Source: CAVQCJ01 sp963711005 (GTDB lineage: Bacteria; Actinomycetota; Actinomycetes; Prado026). Taken from it: a stretch of 64,000 nt of DNA. The stretch is taken from contig CAVQCJ010000002.1 of assembly GCA_963711005.1 (NCBI GenBank), positions 1,674,001 through 1,738,000 of the forward strand, in the 5' to 3' direction. The position numbers and the translations under genes were made by a program. The notes beneath the pieces are model-generated. The model saw only the letters and a list, made by a program, of their open reading frames with translations, made no database searches and was not told the DNA's origin. Shown one piece after another: positions 8,837-17,282 of the stretch. The stretch's first letter is position 1; the number at the start of each line of letters is the position of its first letter.

Positions 8837-10015
8837 ATGGACTCGATGACGGCACCGACCGGGACCACCGCTGCGGCGGCCGACGCAGCCGCGGGGCGGT
8901 CCGGCGGCAAGGACCCGCTGATCGCGGTCAAGGACCTGTGGAAGGTCTTCGGGCCGGACGCCGAGAAGATCGTCGGCTCGCCGGACGCCGCGCTCCCGCG
9001 CTCCGAGCTGCGCCGCAAGACCGGGTGCACGGCCGCCGTGCGCGAGGTGTCCTTCGACGTGGCCCCCGGCGAGGTGTTCGTCGTGATGGGCCTGTCCGGC
9101 TCCGGCAAGTCCACGCTGGTGCGCTGCCTGACCCGGCTGATCGAGCCGACAGCCGGCGCGATCGTCTTCGAGGGCGAGGACATCCGGAAGGCGGACGAGG
9201 CCCGGCTGCGCGAGCTGCGCCGGCACAAGTTCGCGATGGTCTTCCAGCATTTCGGCCTGCTCCCGCACCGGCGCGTCATCGACAACGTCGCGTACGGCCT
9301 GGAGGTGCGTGGCGTCTCCAAGGCCGAGCGGTACAAGAAGGCCAGCGAGATCGTCGAGCTGGTTGGCCTGCAGGGCTACGAGAACGCGTACCCGGACCAG
9401 CTCTCCGGCGGGATGCAGCAGCGGGTCGGGCTGTCCCGGGCGCTGGCCACCGACCCGGACGTGCTGTTCTTCGACGAGCCGTTCTCGGCGCTCGACCCGC
9501 TGATCCGGCGAGGCATGCAGGACGAGGTCATCCGCCTGCACCACGAGGTCGGCAAGACGATGGTCTTCATCACCCACGACCTGGCCGAGGCGCTCAAGCT
9601 CGGTGACCGGATCCTGATCATGCGCGACGGTGCGATCGTGCAGATGGGCCGCCCCGACGAGCTGGTCGGCGCGCCGGCCGACGACTACGTGCGCGACTTC
9701 GTCCAGGACGTGCCGCGCTCGCACGTGCTCACGCTGCGCTGGATCATGCGGCCGGCCGATCCGGGCGACTCGCTCGAAGGCCCGGAGATGGGCCCGGACG
9801 TCGTCATCCGCGACGGAGCCCGCGAGATCCTCGCGTCGCAGCACCCGGTGAAGGTCGTCGCCGGCGGCCAGCTGCTCGGCGTCGTCGACAGCACCCAGAT
9901 CCTGGAAGTGATCGCCGGGGCCGAGCCGGGTGCCGCGGCCGCACCTGCCGCGCACGCCGCGCACCACGTGGGCGAGGCCGTGGTGCCGGCGCCGCGCGAG
10001 GAGCCGGAGCCGTGA
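8837..10015 (+). CDS. proV: Glycine betaine/proline betaine ABC transporter, ATPase
   Basis: The 392-residue ATPase powers uptake of a quaternary ammonium compound. Walker A is GLSGSGKST (from residue 85), the signature LSGGMQQRVGLSRAL, Walker B DVLFFDEPFSALDP and H-loop FITHDLAEA. The N-terminal extension and the RSELRRKTGCTAAV segment are typical of ProV-like subunits. The C-terminus has a single CBS-like segment (GGQLLGVVDSTQIL) instead of two full CBS domains, so ionic-strength sensing may be reduced. The ATG at 8837 follows GGAGG; its TGA overlaps the permease GTG. It is the second gene of betB-proV-proW-proX. Confidence 0.92.
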   Translation: MDSMTAPTGTTAAAADAAAGRSGGKDPLIAVKDLWKVFGPDAEKIVGSPDAALPRSELRRKTGCTAAVREVSFDVAPGEVFVVMGLSGSGKSTLVRCLTRLIEPTAGAIVFEGEDIRKADEARLRELRRHKFAMVFQHFGLLPHRRVIDNVAYGLEVRGVSKAERYKKASEIVELVGLQGYENAYPDQLSGGMQQRVGLSRALATDPDVLFFDEPFSALDPLIRRGMQDEVIRLHHEVGKTMVFITHDLAEALKLGDRILIMRDGAIVQMGRPDELVGAPADDYVRDFVQDVPRSHVLTLRWIMRPADPGDSLEGPEMGPDVVIRDGAREILASQHPVKVVAGGQLLGVVDSTQILEVIAGAEPGAAAAPAAHAAHHVGEAVVPAPREEPEP

Positions 10016-11997
10016 GCACTGCCGTCGCCACCCCGCCGGCGCCCCCCGCGGCGCCGGCGCCGAGGACGACGTACCCGGTCAAGGAGCCGTGGCTGTCCAA
10101 GCGGACCAACCAGGTCCTGGTCGTGCTGGCGGTCTGGATCGTCCTGTACTTCATCCTCAAGGGGCACTGGACCTTCCAGGACGGCCAGCCCAGCACCGCG
10201 GCGCAGGACCGGCTGGAGACGCTCGAGGAGAACGTCAACGCCAGCCGGAACACGAACGCCTTCTTCGTCTACGTCATCGACCCCATCACCACGGTGCTCA
10301 ACGCGTACGTGACGAACGTCCAGTCCTGGATCCACTCGATCGGCTGGACCGGCCCGACGCTGCTGGCGACCGCGCTCGGCCTGGTCTTCGCCGGCTGGCG
10401 CACTGCGCTTCTCGCGTTCCTCGGGTTCGTCGCGTTCGGCGTGCTCGGCCTGTTCTACGAGAGCATGGACACGCTGTCGTACACCTTGTGCGCCGTGTTC
10501 CTGTCGGTCCTCATCGGCGGCGTGCTCGGCATCGTCGCCGGGCTCAACAAGGGTTTCAACGCCTCCATCACGCCGATCCTCGACTTCATGCAGATCCTGC
10601 CCACCTTCGCGTACCTGCCGCTGGCGACGCTGATCTTCACGATCGGCCCGACCGCGGCCCTGATCGTGACGATGGTGTACGCGGTGCCGCCGGTGATCCG
10701 GCTCACCGCGGTGGGGATCAGGGAGGTCTCCGGCACCACGGTGGAGGCGGCCACCGCGATCGGCTCGACGAAGATCCAGCTGCTGCGCAAGGTGCAGCTG
10801 CCGATGGCCAAGAACACCATCGTGCTGGGCATCAACCAGACCACGATGGCGGCGTTGTCGATGGTGACCATCGCCGCACTGATCGACGCGCCCGGACTCG
10901 GCCAGGTCGTGGTCAAGGCGATCGACTCGCTGAACATCGGCGTCGCGTTCAACGCCGGCCTGGCCATCGTCGTCATGGCGATCGTCCTGGACCGGATGAC
11001 GACCGCGATCAGCATGCGGACCGAGAAGGCACGGCGAAGCGGGCACGAGGCGAGCCGACGCACCCGAGTGGGCCTGTACGCCGTCGGCATCGTGCTGGCG
11101 GGGTTCGGGATCCTGCAGGGCCAGCAGTACCTGTGGGCGAACCAGTTCCCGACCAGCTGGGTGCACCCCATCTCGTCGCCGGTGAACACCGCGGACCGCT
11201 GGATCGAGCTGAACGTCCAGAACACGACCCTGGCGTTCACCGACTGGTGCACGTTGCACATCATCGTGCCGGTCACCAACTTCCTGACCGACTCGCCGTG
11301 GTGGCTCGTGGTGCTGGCGCTGGTGCTGATCGCGCAGCTGCTCGCGGGCGTCCGGATCGCGCTCATCACCGCTGTCTGCCTCTTCGGCTGCCTCGGGCTG
11401 GGACTGTGGTACCAGTCGATGTGGACGCTGGGATCAGTGCTGATCGCCGCGGTCGTGACGATGAGCCTGGGCACCGTCCTCGGCGTGTGGGCCGGCCGGA
11501 ACGGGGGGGTGGAGAGCTGGCTGCGACCGTTGCTCGACGCGGGTCAGACCATGCCGGCCTTCGTCTACCTCCCGCCCTGCCTGGCGCTGTTCGGGGTCGG
11601 TCGGTTCACCGGGATCGTCGCGGCCATCGTCTACGCGGCACCGGCTGTCATCAAGGTCGTGATCGAGGGCATCCACGGGGTCTCCGGAACCACCTTGGAG
11701 GCGGCGCAGTCCACGGGCTCCAGCCGCTGGCAGATCATCGGCAAGGTCCAGCTGCCGATGTCGCGGCCGCACCTGCTGCTGGCGTTCAACCAGGGTGTGA
11801 TCTACGTGCTCGCGATGGTCGTCGTCGGCGGGCTGGTCGGGGCACAGGGCCTGGGCCTCGTCGTGGTGCAGGGGTTCTCGCAGATCACGTTGGCCGGCGA
11901 AGGGCTCGCCGCCGGCTTCGCGATCGTGCTGCTCGGCGTGATGCTGGACCGGATCACCCAGGGGGCGGGGCAGATCCGCAAGAGCGCGATCGTCTGA
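10012..11997 (+). CDS. proW: Glycine betaine ABC transporter permease, two permease domains fused
   Basis: This inner-membrane channel subunit has 661 residues, about twice the usual ProW length, because two permease domains are joined in one chain. Each half has its own helix bundle and its own EAA loop contacting the ATPase: VSGTTVEAATAIGST in the first half (about residues 240-255) and VSGTTLEAAQSTGSS in the second (about 555-570). Both are followed by a KVQLPM segment, so the halves arose by duplication. A charged linker (RTEKARRSGHEASRRT) separates them. One polypeptide could therefore replace the usual homodimer. The GTG start overlaps the proV stop. Confidence 0.9.
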   Translation: MSTAVATPPAPPAAPAPRTTYPVKEPWLSKRTNQVLVVLAVWIVLYFILKGHWTFQDGQPSTAAQDRLETLEENVNASRNTNAFFVYVIDPITTVLNAYVTNVQSWIHSIGWTGPTLLATALGLVFAGWRTALLAFLGFVAFGVLGLFYESMDTLSYTLCAVFLSVLIGGVLGIVAGLNKGFNASITPILDFMQILPTFAYLPLATLIFTIGPTAALIVTMVYAVPPVIRLTAVGIREVSGTTVEAATAIGSTKIQLLRKVQLPMAKNTIVLGINQTTMAALSMVTIAALIDAPGLGQVVVKAIDSLNIGVAFNAGLAIVVMAIVLDRMTTAISMRTEKARRSGHEASRRTRVGLYAVGIVLAGFGILQGQQYLWANQFPTSWVHPISSPVNTADRWIELNVQNTTLAFTDWCTLHIIVPVTNFLTDSPWWLVVLALVLIAQLLAGVRIALITAVCLFGCLGLGLWYQSMWTLGSVLIAAVVTMSLGTVLGVWAGRNGGVESWLRPLLDAGQTMPAFVYLPPCLALFGVGRFTGIVAAIVYAAPAVIKVVIEGIHGVSGTTLEAAQSTGSSRWQIIGKVQLPMSRPHLLLAFNQGVIYVLAMVVVGGLVGAQGLGLVVVQGFSQITLAGEGLAAGFAIVLLGVMLDRITQGAGQIRKSAIV

Positions 11998-12066
11998 GGG
12001 ACCACCCCAGGCAGCGCGCAGTCAGACTCCGAACCCCCCAGGGATCGGGCGACCAAGGAGGAACGA

Positions 12067-13068
12067 GTGACGAGGAACAGGACCAGGCGGCTCCGAGCAG
12101 CGACGCTGCTCGCCGTGGCCGGGCTCTTGGTCGCCGCCTGCGGCGGTACCAAGGTCAACGCCGGATCGACCGCAGCGACGAGCGGGGGGTCGCACAAGCC
12201 CTGCGGTACGACGAACTTCGCCGTCAACCCGTGGACGGGGTACGAGGCGGACTACGCCGTCGTCTCGTACGTGCTCAAGAACAGCCTCGGCTGCACGGTC
12301 AAGCACAGCAACATCAACGAGCAGACGTCGTGGCAGGGCTTCGGCAACGGCCAGATCGACGTGATCCTGGAGAACTGGGGCCACGAGGACCTCGCCAAGA
12401 TCTACATCACCCAGCAGAAGGTCGCCGAGGACTTCGGGTCCCAGGGCAACCAGGGCATCATCGGCTGGTACGTGCCGAAGTGGATGAGCGACAAGTACCC
12501 GGACATCACCGACTGGAACAACCTGAACAAGTACTCGAGCCTGTTCAAGACGGCCGAGTCCGGGAGCAAGGGCCAGCTGCTCGACGGTGACCCGTCGTAC
12601 GTCACCAACGACAAGGCGCTGGTCAAGAACCTGAACCTGAACTACACCGTCGTCGTCGGTGGGTCCGAGGCCACGCTGATCAAGTCGTTGCAGACGGCGA
12701 CCGACCAGAAGAAGGCGCTGCTGTTCTACTTCTACGAGCCGCAGTGGGCGGCTTCGGTGAAGCCGGCGGGCTCCCAGCTCGGGATCACCCGCATCAACCT
12801 CCCGGCCTACACCACCGGCTGCGACGCCGATGCGGCCAAGGTGGCGTGCGACTACCCGCCGTACGCCCTGAACAAGGTGGTTCGGGTGGCCTGGGCCAGC
12901 TCCGGCGACCCGGCCGTCACCGTGGTGAAGAACTTCACCTGGACCAACGACGACCAGAACCAGGTGTCCGCGTACATCGCGAGCGATGGCATGACCGACG
13001 ACGCGGCCGCGAAGAAGTGGGTGGACGCGAACCCCGACAAGGTGAAGGCCTGGCTCCAGGGGACCTGA
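12067..13068 (+). CDS. proX: Glycine betaine-binding lipoprotein
   Basis: This is the extracytoplasmic binding protein of the importer. The GTG start follows an AAGGAGG site. The signal peptide has a twin-Arg-rich start, a hydrophobic core and lipobox LVAAC with the lipidated Cys at residue 25. The mature domain resembles ProX/OpuAC: WTGYEADYAVVSYVL near the start, ENWGHED around residue 100 and IGWYVPKWM around 140 provide the Trp/Tyr residues that family members use to cage trimethylammonium groups by cation-pi contacts. It closes the betB-proVWX operon and is followed by a strong hairpin terminator. Confidence 0.9.
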   Translation: MTRNRTRRLRAATLLAVAGLLVAACGGTKVNAGSTAATSGGSHKPCGTTNFAVNPWTGYEADYAVVSYVLKNSLGCTVKHSNINEQTSWQGFGNGQIDVILENWGHEDLAKIYITQQKVAEDFGSQGNQGIIGWYVPKWMSDKYPDITDWNNLNKYSSLFKTAESGSKGQLLDGDPSYVTNDKALVKNLNLNYTVVVGGSEATLIKSLQTATDQKKALLFYFYEPQWAASVKPAGSQLGITRINLPAYTTGCDADAAKVACDYPPYALNKVVRVAWASSGDPAVTVVKNFTWTNDDQNQVSAYIASDGMTDDAAAKKWVDANPDKVKAWLQGT

Positions 13069-13088
13069 CCCCGGAGCGGCCATGTGCC

Positions 13089-13124
13089 GCGGGGCGGCCC
13101 GGGCCCCCGTTCGGGCCGCCCCGC
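13089..13124 (+). terminator. Intrinsic-type hairpin after proX
   Basis: GCGGGGCGGCCCG (13089-13101) pairs perfectly with CGGGCCGCCCCGC (13112-13124) across a 10-nt loop. It begins 21 bp after the proX stop and has no clear T-run, as is usual in high-G+C actinobacteria. It probably separates betB-proVWX from the cysteine-synthase-like gene and folD. Confidence 0.8.
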
Positions 13125-13190
13125 TCGCACGTCCTACGCTGGGCGCGCGCACCTGCGGCGCGCGCGGGTCCGAGCGGATGTGAGGCAGCC

Positions 13191-14117
13191 ATGACCGTCA
13201 CCGCAGTCGATCCCTGGACGGCCACCGTCCTGGACGGGATCGGCGACACACCACTGATCCGGGTGGACGACATCTGGGTCAAGCTCGAGTTCCTCAACCC
13301 GTCGGGGTCGGTGAAGGCCCGGATCGCCAAGTACATGGTCGAGCGGGCCGAGCGCGAGGGCCTGCTGCGACCCGGCGACACGATCGTCGAGGCGTCCAGC
13401 GGCAACACCGGGAACGCGATGAGCATGGTGGCGGCCGTGAAGGGCTACAAGATGCTCGTCGTCATGCCCAACGGCATGAGCCGCGAGCGCGCCGCGATCT
13501 CGCGGGCGTTCGGCGCCGAGGTGCTGACGATCGGCGACTTCCACGTCAACGACGCGCTCGCCAAGTGCCGTGAGCTGGGAGCGCAGGACGGGTACTTCGC
13601 GCCGCAGCAGTTCGACAACGAGTGGAACGTCGAGGAGAACCGGACCTGGCTGGGCCCGGAGATCCTGCGTCAGCTGCCGTCCGGGGTCGTGCCGGACGCG
13701 GTGGTCGGCGGCGTGGGCACCGGCGGCACCATCGTCGGCGTCGGCAAGGCGTTCCGCGAGGTCAACCCGGTGTGCCGGGTGGTGGCCGTGGAGCCCAACG
13801 AGTCCTGCACCCTCATGTGCGGGGAGGTCGGCAAGCACCTGATCGAGGGGATCTCGGACGGGTTCGTGCCAGGCATCATCGCCCGGCACCGCGCCGACGT
13901 CGACACGATGGTCGCCGTCGACTCCGAGGAGGCCATCGCGGAGATGCGCCGGATGGCGAACACGTTCGGCCTGTTCGTCGGGCCGAGCTCGGGTGCGCAC
14001 CTGATCGCCGCCCGGCAGCTCAAGGCGCAGCACGACCTCGACCACGTCGTGACCTTCTTCAGCGACGAGGGCGAGAAGTACATCACCGACTACTTCCTGG
14101 GAGACGCACCGGAATGA
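13191..14117 (+). CDS. PLP-dependent cysteine-synthase-family enzyme
   Basis: The 308-residue fold-type II PLP enzyme has the cofactor lysine in NPSGSVKAR (Lys42), the substrate-carboxylate loop EASSGNTGNAM and the phosphate-binding glycine loop GVGTGGTIVGVGK. These are CysK/CysM hallmarks, and such enzymes exchange the beta-substituent of an activated serine for a nucleophile such as sulfide. The sequence is not an obvious housekeeping CysK, so the true substrates are open. It overlaps folD by 4 bp (ATGA), which ties it to the one-carbon genes and makes a role in that metabolism, for instance consuming a serine or sulfur compound, worth considering. Confidence 0.8.
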   Translation: MTVTAVDPWTATVLDGIGDTPLIRVDDIWVKLEFLNPSGSVKARIAKYMVERAEREGLLRPGDTIVEASSGNTGNAMSMVAAVKGYKMLVVMPNGMSRERAAISRAFGAEVLTIGDFHVNDALAKCRELGAQDGYFAPQQFDNEWNVEENRTWLGPEILRQLPSGVVPDAVVGGVGTGGTIVGVGKAFREVNPVCRVVAVEPNESCTLMCGEVGKHLIEGISDGFVPGIIARHRADVDTMVAVDSEEAIAEMRRMANTFGLFVGPSSGAHLIAARQLKAQHDLDHVVTFFSDEGEKYITDYFLGDAPE

Positions 14118-14965
14118 CCGCGCAGATCCTCGACGGCAAGGCCACCGCCGCCGCCATCCGCTCCGAGCTGGCCGAGCGGGTGGCGAAGCTGGCCGCGCGC
14201 GGCGTGCGGCCGGGGCTGGGCACGGTGCTCGTCGGCGACGACCCCGGCAGCCGCGCGTACGTGGGCGGCAAGCACCGCGACTGCGCCGAGGTCGGGGTGG
14301 CCAGCATCCGGGTGGACCTGCCCGCCGACGCCACCCAGGACGACGTGGACGCGGCCGTGGCCCGGCTCAACGCCGACCCGGACTGCACCGGCTACATCGT
14401 CCAGCTGCCGCTGCCGAAGGGCCTGGACTCGGGCCGCGTGCTGACCTTGATGGACCCGGCCAAGGACGCCGACGGCCTGCACCCGACGAACCTGGGCAAG
14501 CTCGTGCTCGGCGAGAGCGCGCCGCTGCCGTGCACGCCGCGCGGGATCGTCGAGCTGCTGCGGCGGTACGGCGTCGCGATCGACGGGGCCGAGGTCGTCG
14601 TCGTCGGCCGCGGCGTCACCGTCGGGCGCCCGCTCGGCCTGCTGCTGACCCGGCGTTCGGAGAACGCCACGGTGACGTTGTGCCACACCGGCACCAGGGA
14701 CCTGGCCGCGCACACCCGGACCGCCGACATCATCGTCGCCGCCGCCGGCGTCGCCGGTCTGGTCACCGCCGACATGGTGCGGCCGGGTGCGGCCGTGCTC
14801 GATGTCGGCATCACCAGGACCGAGCACGGGCTCGAGGGCGACGTGCACCGGTCGGTGCTCGACGTCGCCGCCTGGGTGGCGCCGATGCCGGGCGGGGTGG
14901 GGCCGATGACCCGGGCGATGCTGCTCGCCAACGTGGTCGAGGCGGCGGAGCGGTCGGACGCCTGA
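14114..14965 (+). CDS. folD: Bifunctional methylene-THF dehydrogenase / methenyl-THF cyclohydrolase
   Basis: FolD converts 5,10-methylene-THF to 10-formyl-THF with NADP+. The 283-residue length is standard. The catalytic Tyr49/Lys53 pair sits in RAYVGGKH, followed by the folate-binding VQLPLPKG motif and DADGLHPTNLG; the Rossmann segment is VVVGRGVTVGRPLG, and the C-terminus has the PMPGGVGPMTRAM signature. The ATG overlaps the stop of the preceding PLP-enzyme gene. In this locus it would link MetF (upstream reaction) to PurU (downstream reaction) during oxidation of methyl groups, in addition to any biosynthetic role. Confidence 0.95.
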   Translation: MTAQILDGKATAAAIRSELAERVAKLAARGVRPGLGTVLVGDDPGSRAYVGGKHRDCAEVGVASIRVDLPADATQDDVDAAVARLNADPDCTGYIVQLPLPKGLDSGRVLTLMDPAKDADGLHPTNLGKLVLGESAPLPCTPRGIVELLRRYGVAIDGAEVVVVGRGVTVGRPLGLLLTRRSENATVTLCHTGTRDLAAHTRTADIIVAAAGVAGLVTADMVRPGAAVLDVGITRTEHGLEGDVHRSVLDVAAWVAPMPGGVGPMTRAMLLANVVEAAERSDA

Positions 14966-14966
14966 G

Positions 14967-15410
14967 TTGGTCGACCACGACGAGCTGCTCCAGCGGATGG
15001 GCGAGACGCCCGGTCTGGTCCGCGGCGCGCACGCCGCCGCGCACGCGACGGACGCGTGGCCGCACAGCATCGTCCTGGGCCACCTCGCGTACGTGGAGGA
15101 GCACGTCTGGCTGCCTCGGCTGCGCGAGATGGCCGCGGTGGACGTACCGGTCTGGGAGTGGTGGGAGCCCGACGGCGTCGACTGGGAGGGCCTGTACGGC
15201 GCGCGCGGCTGCGAGGACGTCGCCGACGAGTTCGAGCTGGCGCGGAACGCGACGCTGGCGTACCTGAGCGCGCTGCCGGCCGAGGGCTGGGCCCGCAAGG
15301 CGCGGCACTCGGTGTTCGGCGAGCTCGCCGTCGCGGGGCTGTGCGAGGAGGTGCTCGCGCACGACCACGAGCACCTCGCCCAGCTACGTGCCGCCGGCCC
15401 CGCCCTCTGA
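14967..15410 (+). CDS. DinB-superfamily protein
   Basis: The 147-residue protein looks like a four-helix-bundle DinB/DUF664 member. The histidine-bearing helices HSIVLGHLAYVEEHVWLPRL and EEVLAHDHEHLAQL could provide a metal-binding His triad. Members act as thiol-dependent transferases or hydrolases, but most are uncharacterised. A TTG at 14967, one base after the folD stop, is the only plausible start I see, so it is probably translationally coupled to folD. Its 3' end overlaps that of the convergent membrane-protein gene by 27 bp. Confidence 0.7.
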   Translation: MVDHDELLQRMGETPGLVRGAHAAAHATDAWPHSIVLGHLAYVEEHVWLPRLREMAAVDVPVWEWWEPDGVDWEGLYGARGCEDVADEFELARNATLAYLSALPAEGWARKARHSVFGELAVAGLCEEVLAHDHEHLAQLRAAGPAL

Positions 15411-15818
15411 CCCCGGGCGGGTGCGGTAGAGCCACCACAGGCCGACCAGCGGGAGGACGACGGGGACGAACCCGTAACCGCTGCCGAACCCGCTCCAGAC
15501 GGCAGCGTCCGGGAAGGCGTCCGGGAAGGCGACGCTGGCCGCGCCGACCACGAGGACGCCGACGAGCTCGATGCTGATCGCGACGGTGGCCACGCGCCGG
15601 GACCGCGCGTCGCCGCGGGCCAGCGACACGGTCGCGACGATGTACACGATGGCGGCCAGCGCGGAGAGCAGGTACGCCAGGGGCGCCTCGTGGAACTTGG
15701 TCGCGATCTGGTACGCCGAGCGGGCCGTCGCGGACAGCGCGAAGATCCCGTACACCGCCACCAGCACGCGGCCGAAGCCGCGACCGGTCGGCCGCGCAGT
15801 CGTCCCCTCGTCAGCCAA
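15384..15818 (-). CDS. Small integral membrane protein, unknown function
   Basis: The frame encodes 144 residues with four hydrophobic segments: GFGRVLVAVYGIFALSA, APLAYLLSALAAIVYIVAT, SIELVGVLVVGAASVAF and GFVPVVLPLVGLWWLYR. A charged RGDARSRR loop lies in the middle. It starts at TTG and overlaps the preceding membrane-protein gene by 8 bp, so the two are probably co-expressed and may interact. I know of no function; similar short hydrophobic proteins are common in actinomycetes. Confidence 0.7.
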   Translation of the reverse strand: MADEGTTARPTGRGFGRVLVAVYGIFALSATARSAYQIATKFHEAPLAYLLSALAAIVYIVATVSLARGDARSRRVATVAISIELVGVLVVGAASVAFPDAFPDAAVWSGFGSGYGFVPVVLPLVGLWWLYRTRPGSEGGAGGT

Positions 15819-16176
15819 CGGGACCCGCCCAGACCTGCTGAACCCGCAGCACGAGCACCGGCATGATGAGGAAGCCGACCGCGATCACCGCGGTGCCCGA
15901 CCTGCTCTTCTCGCCCCAGCCCCAGGCCACCGCCGCCGGCGGGATCAACAGGCAGGCCACGAGGTAGCCGACGAACTCGAGCCGGGCGAAGTGGTGGTCG
16001 CTCCTGGCCATCTGCACGACGCCGCCGACGAGGAAGCCCAGCAGCATCAGCTCGAGCAGCGCGCCGCCGGCCACCAGGGAGACCGACGGCGGTCGGTTCG
16101 CGACGACCAGGGCGAGCGCCCACAGGCCCAGCGCGAGCGAGACGACCATGATCGCCGTCGCGTACGGGCCCGTCAC
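15811..16176 (-). CDS. Small integral membrane protein, unknown function
   Basis: The GTG at 16174-16176 overlaps the stop of the acetyltransferase gene (GTGA) and gives 121 residues with about four transmembrane helices: IMVVSLALGLWALALVV, VAGGALLELMLLGFLVGGVV, FVGYLVACLLIPPAAVAWG and TAVIAVGFLIMPVLVLRVQ. It forms a compact unit with the GNAT gene upstream and another membrane protein downstream. Function is unknown. Confidence 0.72.
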   Translation of the reverse strand: MTGPYATAIMVVSLALGLWALALVVANRPPSVSLVAGGALLELMLLGFLVGGVVQMARSDHHFARLEFVGYLVACLLIPPAAVAWGWGEKSRSGTAVIAVGFLIMPVLVLRVQQVWAGPVG

Positions 16177-16664
16177 GGCCGCAATCCTCGCACCGCTGCA
16201 CGCCGGTAGAAGACAACCTCGGGGTCGTCCTCGTCGAGCCCGTCCAGTGTCCCGCTCAGCAGCCACCCGTCGCGGCGCAGGAGGGCCAGCATCGGAGCGT
16301 TCGAGGCGTTGGTCGAGGTGAAGACCGCCTCCGGCTCCGCGTCCGCCGCCCGCGCGGCCTCGGCCAGGGCGGCGTGCAGCAGCGCCGACCCAACGCCGGT
16401 CCGCCGGTAGGGCCGCGCGACCAGGAGCAGCTCGACGAAAGCCCGGCCGAAGAAGTGCTCCGGCACCACGGCCACGTACCCGACGACCGTCCGGCCCACC
16501 TCGGCCACGTCCCGAACTTCGGCCACCAGGCACCAGCCGGAAGTCCCGGACAGGAACCGGTCGATCCGGATCCGCCGGGGCGAACCGACGCCCGCCTGCT
16601 CGTCGATCGCCGCGAGCCGGTCGAGGTCGGCCGGGACCCCGGGCCGCACTTCCAGATCCGTCAC
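16173..16664 (-). CDS. GNAT-family N-acetyltransferase
   Basis: The 163-residue protein has the GNAT fold order: an N-terminal strand-helix (VRPGVPADLDRLAAID), then VVGYVAVVPEHFFGRAFVELLLV, then the acetyl-CoA pyrophosphate loop VARPYRRTGVGSALL (R-x-x-G-x-G), and a C-terminal strand ending VVFYRRA. Such enzymes transfer acetyl groups to amines on small molecules or proteins; the substrate here is unknown. GTG start. It heads a three-gene minus-strand unit with two small membrane proteins. Confidence 0.85.
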   Translation of the reverse strand: MTDLEVRPGVPADLDRLAAIDEQAGVGSPRRIRIDRFLSGTSGWCLVAEVRDVAEVGRTVVGYVAVVPEHFFGRAFVELLLVARPYRRTGVGSALLHAALAEAARAADAEPEAVFTSTNASNAPMLALLRRDGWLLSGTLDGLDEDDPEVVFYRRAAVRGLRP

Positions 16665-16742
16665 GCGCTCCCCGCCGTCCTCGGCGCCGCGGGCGGGCGC
16701 CCGCCGTGGCCAGGGAGAACGTACCCCCGGGCCCCCTCAGGC

Positions 16743-17060
16743 TCAGCCGTGCCGCCGCAGCTCGGCGTCGATGTCGGCCTCGGTGACCGGCCGGCGTCCG
16801 AACAGGTCCCACGCGTGCAGCGCCAGGCCCACGCCCCACCCGCCGATGACCCAGGCCGGCCAGAAGTAGCCGGCCCCGGTGAACAACCAGATGCCGACCA
16901 GGAACAGGTTGACGACGACGAACGCGACGACGTGCGAGGCGAAGTCCCGCTTCGCCTCGACGCGCTTGCGGGCGCGGGCCCGCTCGGTGTCGCTGGGGTC
17001 GTAGCGCGGCTCGGGGAACTTGGCGCCGGTGTCGCGGCCGGGCTCTGTCTGGGCGTCCAT
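16743..17060 (-). CDS. 2TM-domain membrane protein
   Basis: The 105-residue protein has a charged N-terminal region rich in Arg/Lys (ERARARKRVEAKRDF), two transmembrane helices (HVVAFVVVNLFLVGIWLFT and FWPAWVIGGWGVGLALHAW), and a short acidic tail with EADIDAELRRHG. This matches the '2TM' domain, often found alone or attached to sensor kinases; stand-alone versions have no assigned function. The start ATG is preceded by GGAGGTGTG. It is divergent from the DUF4389 gene across a 222-bp gap in which I see no further gene. Confidence 0.82.
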   Translation of the reverse strand: MDAQTEPGRDTGAKFPEPRYDPSDTERARARKRVEAKRDFASHVVAFVVVNLFLVGIWLFTGAGYFWPAWVIGGWGVGLALHAWDLFGRRPVTEADIDAELRRHG

Positions 17061-17282
17061 CGCACACCTCCACAGCTTCGGTGCTCACCTGCCCTCCCCA
17101 GCCTGCGCCCGGGCGGACCGCCGGCCCAGGGGCGAAGGTCCCGGCCAACCAGGTCTCGGGACTTCCGGCCATACCCGGCGGGGGCGCCCGACGCGATGCT
17201 GGGAGCAGGCCGCCCATCAAGGCGATCGAGGCGGCTGTGCAGGGATGCAAGGAAAGCAAGAGTGTGCAAGGAGATGGTCACG

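Noticed and set aside
7343..9967. Long minus-strand frame opposite betB and proV
   Set aside because: It has no domain signature and overlaps two genes with complete motifs.
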